From NCBI GenBank assembly GCA_003024985.2, contig PXIH01S0047919.1: DNA of 10,330 nucleotides; one strand, 5' to 3'. The translations under genes were made by a program, and so were the position numbers. Shown in pieces: positions 1-5,965 of this stretch. The stretch comes from Euperipatoides rowelli (lineage: Eukaryota > Onychophora > Udeonychophora > Euonychophora > Peripatopsidae). The notes under the pieces were generated by a model. That model saw only the letters and a program-made list of their open reading frames with translations. It did not search any database and was not told where the DNA came from. Position 1 is the stretch's first letter, and each line of letters starts with the position of its first letter.

Positions 1-41
1 TCTTATTCATTAGTGTACATTATTTTTATTTTAGAATTGTT

Positions 42-173
42 ACATCACATTCCTGATCCACTTTGTATGAAGCAGAGATAGAAGGCACAATGAAAAGACC
101 CCTACTTTGCAAAACCTGCAGAACACATATATGTCGTGAACATTCAAATATTTTATGTAGTGATTGTTTTTAG
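42..173 (+). pseudogene. piggyBac transposase C-terminal Cys-rich domain (partial)
   Basis: The frame from 81 to the TAG at 171-173 encodes a C-x2-C-x4-C-x2-H-x4-C-x2-C cluster (Cys codons at 108, 117, 132, 156 and 165; His codon at 141) followed by Phe and stop. PiggyBac transposases characteristically end in a compact zinc-binding Cys-rich domain that recognises the transposon ends, and the stop lies about 180 bp from the element terminus, as expected. Upstream, the same frame is broken by TGA at 54-56, while the neighbouring frame reads HIPDP before its own stop at 76-78; this suggests a frameshift between about 55 and 80 and a decayed copy. The catalytic DDD core would lie left of the window. 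A lone ATG at 90-92 is internal and unlikely to be a true start. A host-domesticated copy cannot be excluded, but the frame break argues against it. Confidence 0.7.
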
Positions 174-287
174 GCTAATTATTACTATTTTCCAGTTAGA
201 ATAATTATTTAGAGTATAATAAATGATACTTTTGTTAAAATTTATTTGTAATTCATTTAAATGCATTTTTAATAAATTTTCAACAAT

Positions 288-307
288 TGGGGTCCACACG
301 GACCCCA
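288..307. repeat. subterminal hairpin of the piggyBac-like element
   Basis: Perfect 8-bp arms (TGGGGTCC / GGACCCCA) flank a 4-nt loop, ending 43 bp inside the element terminus. GC-rich internal inverted repeats near the ends are common in piggyBac-like elements and act as secondary transposase contact sites. It stands out against AT-rich surroundings. Confidence 0.75.
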
Positions 308-350
308 CTAGCATGTATATGGAACTTATTTTCACCAGCACAGTTAAGGG

Positions 351-354
351 TTAA
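351..354. other. TTAA target site at the piggyBac-like end
   Basis: TTAA abuts the terminal GGG of the element (the inner strand reads TTAACCC). PiggyBac elements insert exclusively at TTAA and duplicate it. The partner TTAA is outside the window. Confidence 0.7.
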
Positions 355-431
355 TATTAGGTTCACATTAATGTGTACAACATGTGAGGATCATGAGGAT
401 TCTTGTATTAACATTAAAATAATGTAATCAA

Positions 432-655
432 GAAATAACTTTCGATAATCTGAACCGATATAAGATAAGGTAGACTTTGAGCAACTTTTATATTGTCAAT
501 AAGTGGTCGACTACCATTCTGATAACTTGAACAAAAAAAATGATAGATTTTTGAAATAGCATACATTTTGAAGGTTGAATGTCCATATTTATTTTGCTGA
601 GAGCCTGAAAAACTACATTTAGTATTTTTAGTTGCTTCTTGATAGTAGATGAGTT
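432..655 (-). pseudogene. Ty3/Gypsy-type reverse transcriptase fragment
   Basis: Reading leftward from 655, one frame gives a segment with STIKKQLKILNVVFQAL followed by PSKCMLFQKS (to about 535). This has the layout of the region just after the catalytic YxDD box in Ty3/Gypsy LTR-retrotransposon polymerases: a helix that follows the active site, then the K/PSKC-x-F-x-K strand. At about 500-510 the reading moves to another frame, which carries a segment ending SVQIIESYF (to 432), matching in position the conserved block that leads into the RT connection. The YxDD box itself is not recognisable, and no protease, RNase H, integrase or LTR was seen. It lies within 80 bp of the piggyBac-like end. 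The call depends on motif spacing rather than strong identity; a related LTR superfamily remains possible. Confidence 0.6.
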
Positions 656-699
656 TATAATGAAAACATGGCCCTTGCTCATCACATAATGTAGACATT

Positions 700-1247
700 A
701 ATTTATTATTTGTTGTAAGACACTGATGAAGTTATGCACCAATAACTTAATCTGGAAAATGTATACCTGGTACAGGTGTGGAAAATCCTTTATAAATCAA
801 CTGTATGTTAAAGTTGACATTGTTTAGATCAAGACTACTAATATTAATATTCAATGTTAATATTTACTTCAACTAGAGACTATCAGGCACTTATATACCT
901 TTTAGGGTTAATAAAGAATTGATTCATACAATACCCCAATAAGTAAAAAATATCTTTAGGATCAATGAAAATGCATAGAATTCTGAATATACTTAAATGT
1001 AAATTAACAGATGCAAAAAATTTATGATTTAGTGATGTGTTCTATTAACTGTGTATCCAAAACTGCTCATTTAAGTGTATTTTAAATAATTATTCAATTG
1101 CAGAACAATCCTAATCGGCCAGCAATACCAAAAAAGATTTCAATATATATTTTTTTAATAAAACAATGTGTTTCATTATACAAGAATTCAGTGTCGGTGA
1201 GAGACATTTAAGTAAAATGATACATCATGAAACAGACTATAAAATAC
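700..1247. other. AT-rich non-coding stretch, no recognised gene
   Basis: No frame longer than a few dozen codons and no recognisable domain was found. The region upstream (on the - strand) of the Gypsy-like fragment shows no further polymerase motifs. A weak splice-acceptor-like site ends in TTCAATTGCAG at 1103, followed by an open frame starting NNPNRPAIPKK and ending at TAA 1209-1211; support is minimal and it is not called as a gene. Confidence 0.5.
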
Positions 1248-1498
1248 TTGCACGTTCAGTGCAATAAGGCCACATTTCACATCTACTGATTTTTTTCATT
1301 ATGAGCTTTCAAAGTTTTGCACAAGCCCTAAAAAATAAAAATAAAAAGTGGCAGTTCCACAGAAGTTTGACCGGAACCTCATGTTGAAAAAATTCAACAG
1401 TGCTTTACTTTGAAATTCAGGTTAGGCTTAATATTTTAAGATGAACAAGTGAAACATCAGTAAATGTACAATGTGGCCTTATTGCACTGAACGTGCAA
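1248..1498. mobile_element. 251-bp MITE-like element with 29-bp perfect terminal inverted repeats
   Basis: The left terminus (1248-1276, starting TTGCACGTTCAGTGCA) is the exact reverse complement of the right terminus (1470-1498) over 29 bp. The similarity continues inward for about 17 more bp with three mismatches, sharing ACAT and TACTGAT. The interior (about 1295-1450) is AT-rich and non-coding, so the element is non-autonomous. No clean target-site duplication is visible in the flanks. Within each terminus TGCAC and GTGCA face each other across 5 nt, so each end could form its own small stem. Superfamily is not assigned: CAGTG inside the repeat resembles hAT ends, but the repeat extends outward past it. 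No related transposase is in the window. Confidence 0.85.
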
Positions 1499-2325
1499 AA
1501 TGTTACCTGAAATTACTGCTACACTAAGTGGATAGGCAATAAACCTGTGATTTCAGTATATCTTTGCAAACCCACATAAATTTATTTGCAAGTAGAATAT
1601 TTTTTAAAAAAAAAAGATTGTTTAAAGCCCCCTTGTGTTGACAAAAAAGTTCAACAATATTAAAAAAATCAACTGTAACTTTTAATGAGTTATGAAAAGA
1701 GAATACATATTAAATCAGGAAAAAATGGTCAATTCTATCTATAAATGAAAATAAAATAAATCAATTACAAACATAGATTTTTAAGAAATCACAAAAGGGC
1801 GAAGTTGGCAACTATTTACAGCTTATTAACAAGCTATGTAGCAAAAATAATCTTCTCCTATAAAGGCAGAAACCNTGCATTATATGTTAAAAATGTTGTA
1901 TTGCCTTTAAATGTCCAGTTAATATCATGATCAGAAGGATAAAATTATGCTGGTACGAGGGACTGAAGTGTCAGTATATTGTCTTGTAAGAACAAACATC
2001 CCCAGATAACAATCACACAAAAGCAAATCAGACAAAACATATCCTGAAATCTAGAAAGCAATCGTGCAAATGGATAAAAGCTGGATAACAAGGCCAACAT
2101 ATTTTTTCTGGCACAAAATAACTGAACGGTATTCCATAAATTACAAAATGAATAAGGCAACACATTAATGCTACAATAATTAAAAAGAGAAGGTAACGTT
2201 AACATTGTAAGTCTGTGAGGATTGCAGTTATCAAAAGAGCAGGATTCATGAATCCCAACTGGACACACATTCCACAGCAGCAAGAACAATGGGGCCCACA
2301 GTCATGATAACAATAAGCCAAATGC
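1499..2325. other. AT-rich non-coding stretch
   Basis: No recognisable gene. Minor structure only: a GTTGA/TCAAC hairpin near 1638-1657 that resembles the one inside the adjacent MITE (about 1384-1400), an AGCTTATTAACAAGCT near-palindrome at 1820-1835, and an unresolved base at 1875. A - strand frame from 2289 to 1945 is open for 114 codons but is Cys/Leu/Phe-rich without domain structure, and could be the 3' untranslated part of the exon-like segment at 2326-2395. Confidence 0.5.
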
Positions 2326-2395
2326 TCACTCAAAGGATTTGTACAGAATATACACGGCCCAAAACATATTTCTCAGCCGTTGACCCATTACTCCT
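2326..2395 (-). other. possible terminal exon of a - strand gene
   Basis: On the - strand, a pyrimidine-rich stretch (about 2462-2430) with a CTAAT branch-point-like site leads to ATGTCATTACAG, with the exon candidate beginning at 2395. Two frames remain open. In one, GVMGQRLRNMFWAVYILYKS leads to TGA at 2328-2326; in another, RSNGSTAEKYVLGRVYSVQIL ends four bases further on. Base composition here is richer in G and C than the flanks, which is what draws attention. No protein family was recognised. It could equally be a chance acceptor. Joined directly to the exon at 10230-10279, an acceptor at 2395 would create a stop (TG+A), whereas one 2 nt later would stay open, so a direct join is uncertain. 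Confidence 0.2.
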
Positions 2396-2640
2396 CTGTA
2401 ATGACATTTATGTTGGGATGTGCAATTTGGTACTTAGATTAGGAAAGGGGCAAAAAAGTGGTCCATGAGCCCAAAGCAATTCCAATCTAGAATGTTAAAG
2501 CTTATACTGCGATTTTGTATGGGGTTTTACGAAACGGTAGTTTTTAGTGTTGTGGTGGAGTGGAATCTAGAAAAAAAGGTTATACAGCAATGTACAAAAT
2601 ATAAAGTAACCCTTTGCCTAATGCTAGATTTGATCCCTCT

Positions 2641-2959
2641 TATAGGTGTAAAAAGTGATAACCCAAATTTTATAGTTTGGGAGAAATTTATTGCAATAAC
2701 AATGTTTGTATAATATGACAGTAATCTTCACATAGAGATTTTGAATTTGGATTTGATAGTAAGCTTATACTTCTAATATTCACATAGAGATTTTAAATTT
2801 GGATTTGATAGTAAGCTTATACTTCAGAAGTATAAGCTTACTATTAAATCCAATTTCAAAATCTCTGTGTGAAGATTATTGTCATATTATTCAAAGATTG
2901 TTCTTGCAATTTCTCCCAAACTATAAAATGTGGGTTATCATTTTTTATACCCTAAGTCT
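2641..2959. repeat. large foldback (inverted repeat) with 1-nt loop
   Basis: The sequence from 2827 rightward to about 2959 is a near-exact reverse complement of the sequence to its left. The innermost arms 2779-2825 and 2827-2873 meet across the single base 2826. The match continues beyond 2873 with left sequence 2641-2726, for example TTTATAGTTTGGGAGAAATT opposite its complement near 2909-2930, with scattered mismatches and small indels. The left arm holds an extra tandem copy (2727-2773 and 2779-2825, period 52 bp) that the right arm lacks. This could be a foldback-type MITE or a palindrome made by inverted duplication at a replication fork. No target-site duplication or transposase was seen. 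Confidence 0.88.
2727..2825 (+). repeat. two direct copies of a 47-bp unit, period 52 bp
   Basis: Copies at 2727-2773 and 2779-2825 both start TTCACATAGAGATTTT and end GTAAGCTTATACTTC and differ at one base (G/A at 2743/2795), separated by TAATA. They form the left half of the foldback. The reverse-complement half holds one copy, so the duplication arose after, or during, formation of the inverted repeat. Confidence 0.9.
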
Positions 2960-3143
2960 CCAATTATCTAAACTAAACTAAAATGTATGGATGTGTATCA
3001 GAGAATATACAAGTTATTACTTTTAAGAAAAATATATTTATTGAACATCCATGTCAGAAGGGTTTTTTACATGGAAATTGGGAAGGATAAATCAGAATAC
3101 AGTTTGAGCAACGCTCTAATGTAAATTTTATATTTATAAAAAA

Positions 3144-3257
3144 ATGGCGGAGCTACAAACTCTTACAGAACATTTTTCGGAACGTTTCGGGTTCCCCTTA
3201 AGTATAAAACATTTTTTGTTTTTAATGGTTGAAAAGTCCAATTTATTTACTGTCTGA
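3144..3257 (+). CDS. possible short coding start (37 codons), function unknown
   Basis: ATG at 3144 has the context AAAATGGCGG and opens a frame beginning MAELQTLTEHFSERFGFPLS, running to TGA at 3255-3257. The first 20 codons sit in a small island of CpG-containing sequence (GGCGG, TTCGG, ACGTTTCGGG) unusual for this window, then the sequence reverts to AT-rich. A GTATAA donor-like site follows CCTTAA near 3202, which could make 3144-3201 a first coding exon with the remaining frame intronic. A TATTTATAAA stretch lies just upstream but too close to be the TATA box for this ATG. No family was recognised, and the whole reading could be chance; CpG clustering and start context are the only support. 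Confidence 0.22.
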   Translation: MAELQTLTEHFSERFGFPLSIKHFLFLMVEKSNLFTV

Positions 3258-3404
3258 TTTAATTATGTGGCAATAAAAATAAATAATGTATTTGGATGAT
3301 AAAATATAGTCACCACTGACGGGAAGTCCCTACACCAGATGCCTTTTAATATTCTTTTTTGATGTAGAAAAGACGATTACCTCACACCCTGAATATTAAT
3401 ACAG

Positions 3405-3484
3405 AGTTACTACAAGAACACCTGGAGCAGAAAGAGGGATTTTCCCTTCAGTTCAGTAGCTTCAAACCTAGCTGGGAGGAATAA
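3405..3484 (+). other. exon-like reading segment, unidentified
   Basis: A + strand frame reads ELLQEHLEQKEGFSLQFSSF and a few more residues to TAA at 3482-3484. It follows an acceptor-like AATATTAATACAG ending at 3404. The sequence is GC-richer than its surroundings and uses G/C-ending codons (CTG, CAG, AGC, TTC) much more than the neighbouring transposon remains. The frame continues after the TAA with further open stretches and stops at about 3545 and 3580, so a decayed coding sequence is also possible. No domain was recognised. It may belong with the exon-like segment at 3627-3761. Confidence 0.2.
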
Positions 3485-3508
3485 TGCAATCTTATTGGTC
3501 AGCTAGGT
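3466..3508. repeat. inverted repeat ACCTAGCTG / CAGCTAGGT
   Basis: Perfect 9-bp arms (3466-3474 and 3500-3508) enclose 25 nt that contain a further AATAA/TTATT pair, so the whole could form a two-part stem-loop within the exon-like region. Confidence 0.6.
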
Positions 3509-3626
3509 ATTGGAGACAGAGGGGTTGAAGTAATGGTCAGAATGTAGATTTGGTCTCTTGGTCACATGATAAAATCCTGACAGGTGTCTTATGAGTTCCT
3601 CAAGTCTAGACAGGATGCAGTGACAG

Positions 3627-3761
3627 ATGTTGGAGAAGGTGTTTGAAAAGTCTAAATTCCAGATGATGGAAAAATGCTGCAGTCTACTCCAGCTGTTCCA
3701 AGAAAGTCAGCAGTCCAGGTGGAATATCCAGGCATTGGTGGAAGATGATGTTCTTGAGAAC
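3627..3761 (+). other. exon-like segment encoding a helical, Gln/Glu-rich stretch
   Basis: The frame from ATG 3627 begins MLEKVFEKSKFQMMEKCCSL and closes with LVEDDVLENSK at TGA 3768-3770, 47 codons in all. It follows GTGACAG (acceptor-like, ending 3626). Near its end the sequence AACA is followed by GTAAAT (3762-3767), a possible donor, giving a candidate internal exon of 135 bp. The peptide is rich in Glu, Gln, Leu and Lys, and looks like amphipathic helix. Codons end in G or C far more often than in the flanking DNA. No known family was recognised. A decayed transposon ORF or chance open frame are the alternatives; the polypyrimidine tract upstream is poor. Confidence 0.27.
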
Positions 3762-3802
3762 AGTAAATGAAGAAGATTGATTGATTCAAATCTCAGCCCC
3801 AA

Positions 3803-3875
3803 GTTATCTTTACAAAAGATAACAGATTACATGTAATCTTTTCAATAACAAAAGCAAACTGATTTAAGTTTGCTT
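3803..3875. repeat. row of three adjacent hairpins
   Basis: Three perfect inverted repeats follow one another within 73 bp. They are GTTATCTT/AAGATAAC with a 5-nt loop (3803-3823); the 16-bp perfect palindrome AGATTACATGTAATCT (3824-3839), which abuts the first; and AAGCAAACT/AGTTTGCTT with a 6-nt loop (3852-3875). They mark the edge between the GC-richer block 3340-3800 and the AT-rich block to the right. Confidence 0.75.
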
Positions 3876-3995
3876 AACTTCCCAATTAAATAATTTTGCA
3901 TGAACTATTTAATAATATATTATAATAAAAAGGGGCTAAGATGTAGTGGCAAGAAGCATGAAATAAAACAAAACATAAATAAGATAATTATACAG

Positions 3996-4157
3996 TAGTT
4001 TTAATTAAAGCTAATGTTGAATATTGTTAAAGTAAATATGTTGTAGCTTTTATTAAAGCTAACACAAAATAAGGCTGATAAGTATACAGTACATAGCTTT
4101 CATGGAAGCTATCAAGAAATATTAAAATATTAAGCAACAGTTGGTTTTAATGAGCTA
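3996..4157. repeat. cluster of 18-bp TAGCTTT-N-AAAGCTA-type palindromes
   Basis: Near-palindromes occur at 3996-4013 (TAGTTTTAATTAAAGCTA), 4044-4061 (TAGCTTTTATTAAAGCTA) and 4094-4111 (TAGCTTTCATGGAAGCTA), starting 48 and 50 bp apart. A decayed fourth copy ends GAGCTA at 4157. Each AGCT-bearing arm pairs with its partner. Between them, AAGNNNTACAGTA-like strings recur (3991, 4085 and, more loosely, 4232 and 4396). This looks like an old tandem array or satellite-like tract with a unit near 50 bp. Confidence 0.55.
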
Positions 4158-4783
4158 AGCATGAAATATATGTATGTTGTGAGGGTGTGTGTGTGTCCCT
4201 AGCCTTGAGGCTTTACAACTGAGCTAAAATATAAGCAACACAGTGCTAATCATATGTGATGTATGTCTTGTGTAGGGGAGTGTCAGACTGTAATTTACTT
4301 GTGTTTAAATGTATTGCAGACAGTTGTGATGTGTTGTGAGATCAAGATTATTGATGACAGGTCTGCAATAAATATTGAATTAAATATTAAATAAGCAATA
4401 CAGTAACTTGTGCTGTATAAACATACATATATATGGTTTGTAAGTAGCAGGCATTATGGATGACAGGATGATGATGTAAACTTGTAATGTCCTGTCAATC
4501 AGCATGATATGATGATGACAGGCACATTACATCATTTATGTGGTACCATTGCCATTTAATTGTGTTGATGTACTTGAAAAAAAATCTCTTGACAAATATT
4601 CATTCATCTCGACTTTCAATACCAGGTTGTGGCATCTTTATATAAAAGCCATTTTTGTCCTCCTTTTATACAGCTTTCCAAGCATCCACATATTCCTGCT
4701 TTGGCGGAAAAAAAATTATTTCATAGTAACTACAGAGCATTGCTTGAAGGACTGTGAGTTCTTTCCAAGCAATAACAAATTGG
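4158..4783. other. AT-rich non-coding stretch with short repeats
   Basis: The tract holds a short (GT)n run at about 4185-4196, three GATGACAGG copies between about 4350 and 4520, and a GACAGGA.../...TCCTGTC inverted pair at about 4463-4497. On the - strand around 4705-4640 an open stretch reads RQSRNMWMLGKLYKRR, which could be a further part of the LINE fragment to its right but lacks a recognisable motif. No gene is supported. Confidence 0.45.
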
Positions 4784-5030
4784 CTAGATCTTAAAACTCA
4801 CATACAAATTAAAGTCACCCAAAACAACATAATATTTATTGGTTATGCCTGCCAAAAAATGGTCCATTTCATCATAATTCTTGCACCACTGTATTTTTTC
4901 ATAAAAATAATGTACTAATATGATGTAAACATGTCCTATTTTGGGTAAATTGATGGTAATGCTAAAAAATGCCCTGTTATTTCAAGCAGGGCTATTAGTT
5001 GATGTAAAACTAATTTCAGTTACAATTAGG
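4784..5030 (-). pseudogene. LINE endonuclease fragment (GDFN motif)
   Basis: One - strand frame is open from about 4995 to the TAG at 4786-4784. It reads LPKIGHVYI early, then DEMDHFLAGITNKYYVVLGD and FN at its conserved end (GDFN at 4819-4808). The hydrophobic strand followed by GDFN is the apurinic-endonuclease-like motif found in LINE ORF2 endonucleases, which nick target DNA for target-primed reverse transcription; Asp and Asn of this motif are catalytic. A stop lies eight codons after the motif, and another lies upstream near 4990, beyond which similar reading continues weakly to about 5030 or further. It is separate from the larger LINE at 5966-8970, which has its own GDFN-equivalent. 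No RT part was found nearby, so it is an internal fragment of a different copy. Confidence 0.72.
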
Positions 5031-5208
5031 ATACATGACAACATAAGAATATAAGACCTTCAAGGTTCATATCTTTCTGAATAATATCAAATACAAGCTT
5101 CATCTCATTCACTACTTTACACCAGCATTCATGTAATATTAATTGTAAATCATCAAATACAAATAACAAATACAAATATACCGGACAACAACAGATTACA
5201 GTCCAGCA

Positions 5209-5263
5209 AGGTTACCCCTAGACCTAATCTAATATTTTTTTAATATTAGATTAGGGGCAACCT
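5209..5263. repeat. hairpin with one-sided 6-nt insertion
   Basis: The inner arms CCTAATCTAATATT (5223-5236) and its exact complement (5242-5255) flank a T5 loop. The outer arms AGGTTACCCC (5209-5218) and GGGGCAACCT (5254-5263) pair with one mismatch once six extra bases on the left (TAGACC) are skipped. The compact symmetrical unit resembles a minimal foldback element. Confidence 0.75.
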
Positions 5264-5584
5264 GGTATAACTAGAAGAAAGCTGTCGAAATTGACAGTCA
5301 TGTTTGGAACTATGCAAAACACTCCCATATTATTTTCCCCACCCCATCCCCCAAAAAAATGTCCAAGTCTATAATCATTGTCTACACTAAGTATCTTTCA
5401 AATTTCAACTTTTCGATTTTGTGGCTCTCCTAGCAACCCATGTGACCACCTAGCACAATTTAGACAAATATTCTAGACCTCTAGGGTAATGCAAGTTCCA
5501 AATTTCACCTTCATCAGAGCATTTAAAAAAATATGAACCTGAATTTGGATTTGGCAAAGTATTATGGGTAAACATATCTCATAA

Positions 5585-5626
5585 TACATCATAATATGAT
5601 ATCATTACATCATAATATGATATCAT
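5585..5626 (+). repeat. perfect tandem duplication of 21 bp
   Basis: TACATCATAATATGATATCA plus T occurs twice without a gap (5585-5605 and 5606-5626). Each unit contains the palindrome ATGATATCAT. It is flanked on the left by an 8-bp inverted pair GTATTATG/CATAATAC (5559-5566 and 5580-5587). A recent slippage event is likely. Confidence 0.9.
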
Positions 5627-5965
5627 TTCCTTAAATCTATAAGAAACAGGACCCAGAAGTTGGCCATCTTCGATTTTGTTCTAAAACCGAAAGTAACATT
5701 TTCTGACATTTAAAACCAACCTAACACAAAAACCGCAAGTCAATAGGACCAACCATTGGGGAGAAAATTAAATTTAAAGAGTTTGGAATGACTATCAAAA
5801 ATTATACATTCATTACAATACCAAACAACTTTAATAAACTCCAATACCCACACTTAAAATATTAACAGACCTACACGGTAACTAGCTTAACTTTTTAATT
5901 TGTTGCCCTATTAAAAAAAAAACATTATAACAAATGAAATACAAGCCTATATTATTATAGTTAAA

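Larger units (their letters stand above)
1..350 (+). mobile_element. 3' end of a piggyBac-like DNA transposon
   Basis: Three signals occur in the expected order. First comes the end of a transposase-like reading frame, with a Cys/His cluster and a stop at 171-173. Second is a subterminal hairpin at 288-307. Third is a terminus reading ...CAGTTAAGGG directly against TTAA (351-354), so on the other strand the element begins TTAACCC, which is characteristic of piggyBac superfamily ends and TTAA targets. The rest of the element lies left of the window, so the other end and the matching TTAA cannot be checked. The 3' untranslated stretch (174-287) is AT-rich with no other feature. Assignment to piggyBac rests on known family traits plus motifs seen here; the subfamily is not determined. 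Confidence 0.8.
5040..5965. other. non-coding stretch, partly LINE 3' untranslated sequence
   Basis: The right part (from 5965 leftward, downstream of the LINE stop codon on the - strand) is probably LINE 3' UTR, but no poly(A) or tail repeat marks its end. A block at about 5300-5540 is less AT-rich (CCCCACCCCATCCCCC near 5340; CCTAGCA twice near 5428 and 5450) and reads like an old dispersed repeat. No gene was found. Confidence 0.5.

Noticed and set aside
153-341. - strand open frame of 62 codons
   Set aside because: Antisense to the 3' UTR and terminal repeat of the piggyBac-like element.
1945-2289. - strand open frame of 114 codons
   Set aside because: Rich in Cys, Leu and Phe with no domain pattern, start context or splice signals; may be 3' UTR of the exon-like segment upstream.
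2465-2713. + strand open frame of 82 codons
   Set aside because: Its end runs into the foldback repeat; no coding-like composition or recognised motif.
2799-2981. + strand open frame across the hairpin centre
   Set aside because: Reads straight through the inverted repeat, so the frame is a by-product of the palindrome.
3783-3800. tRNA-like B-box (GATTCAAATCTC) suggesting a SINE head
   Set aside because: No matching A-box at the right distance upstream and no cloverleaf; too weak to call.
4183-4196. short (GT)n run
   Set aside because: Too short to be a meaningful microsatellite.
4540-4794. + strand open frame of 84 codons
   Set aside because: Partly antisense to the LINE endonuclease fragment; hydrophobic low-complexity peptide without family features.
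5585-5626. CRISPR-like repeat
   Set aside because: Only two copies with no spacer, in a eukaryotic context; it is a tandem duplication.
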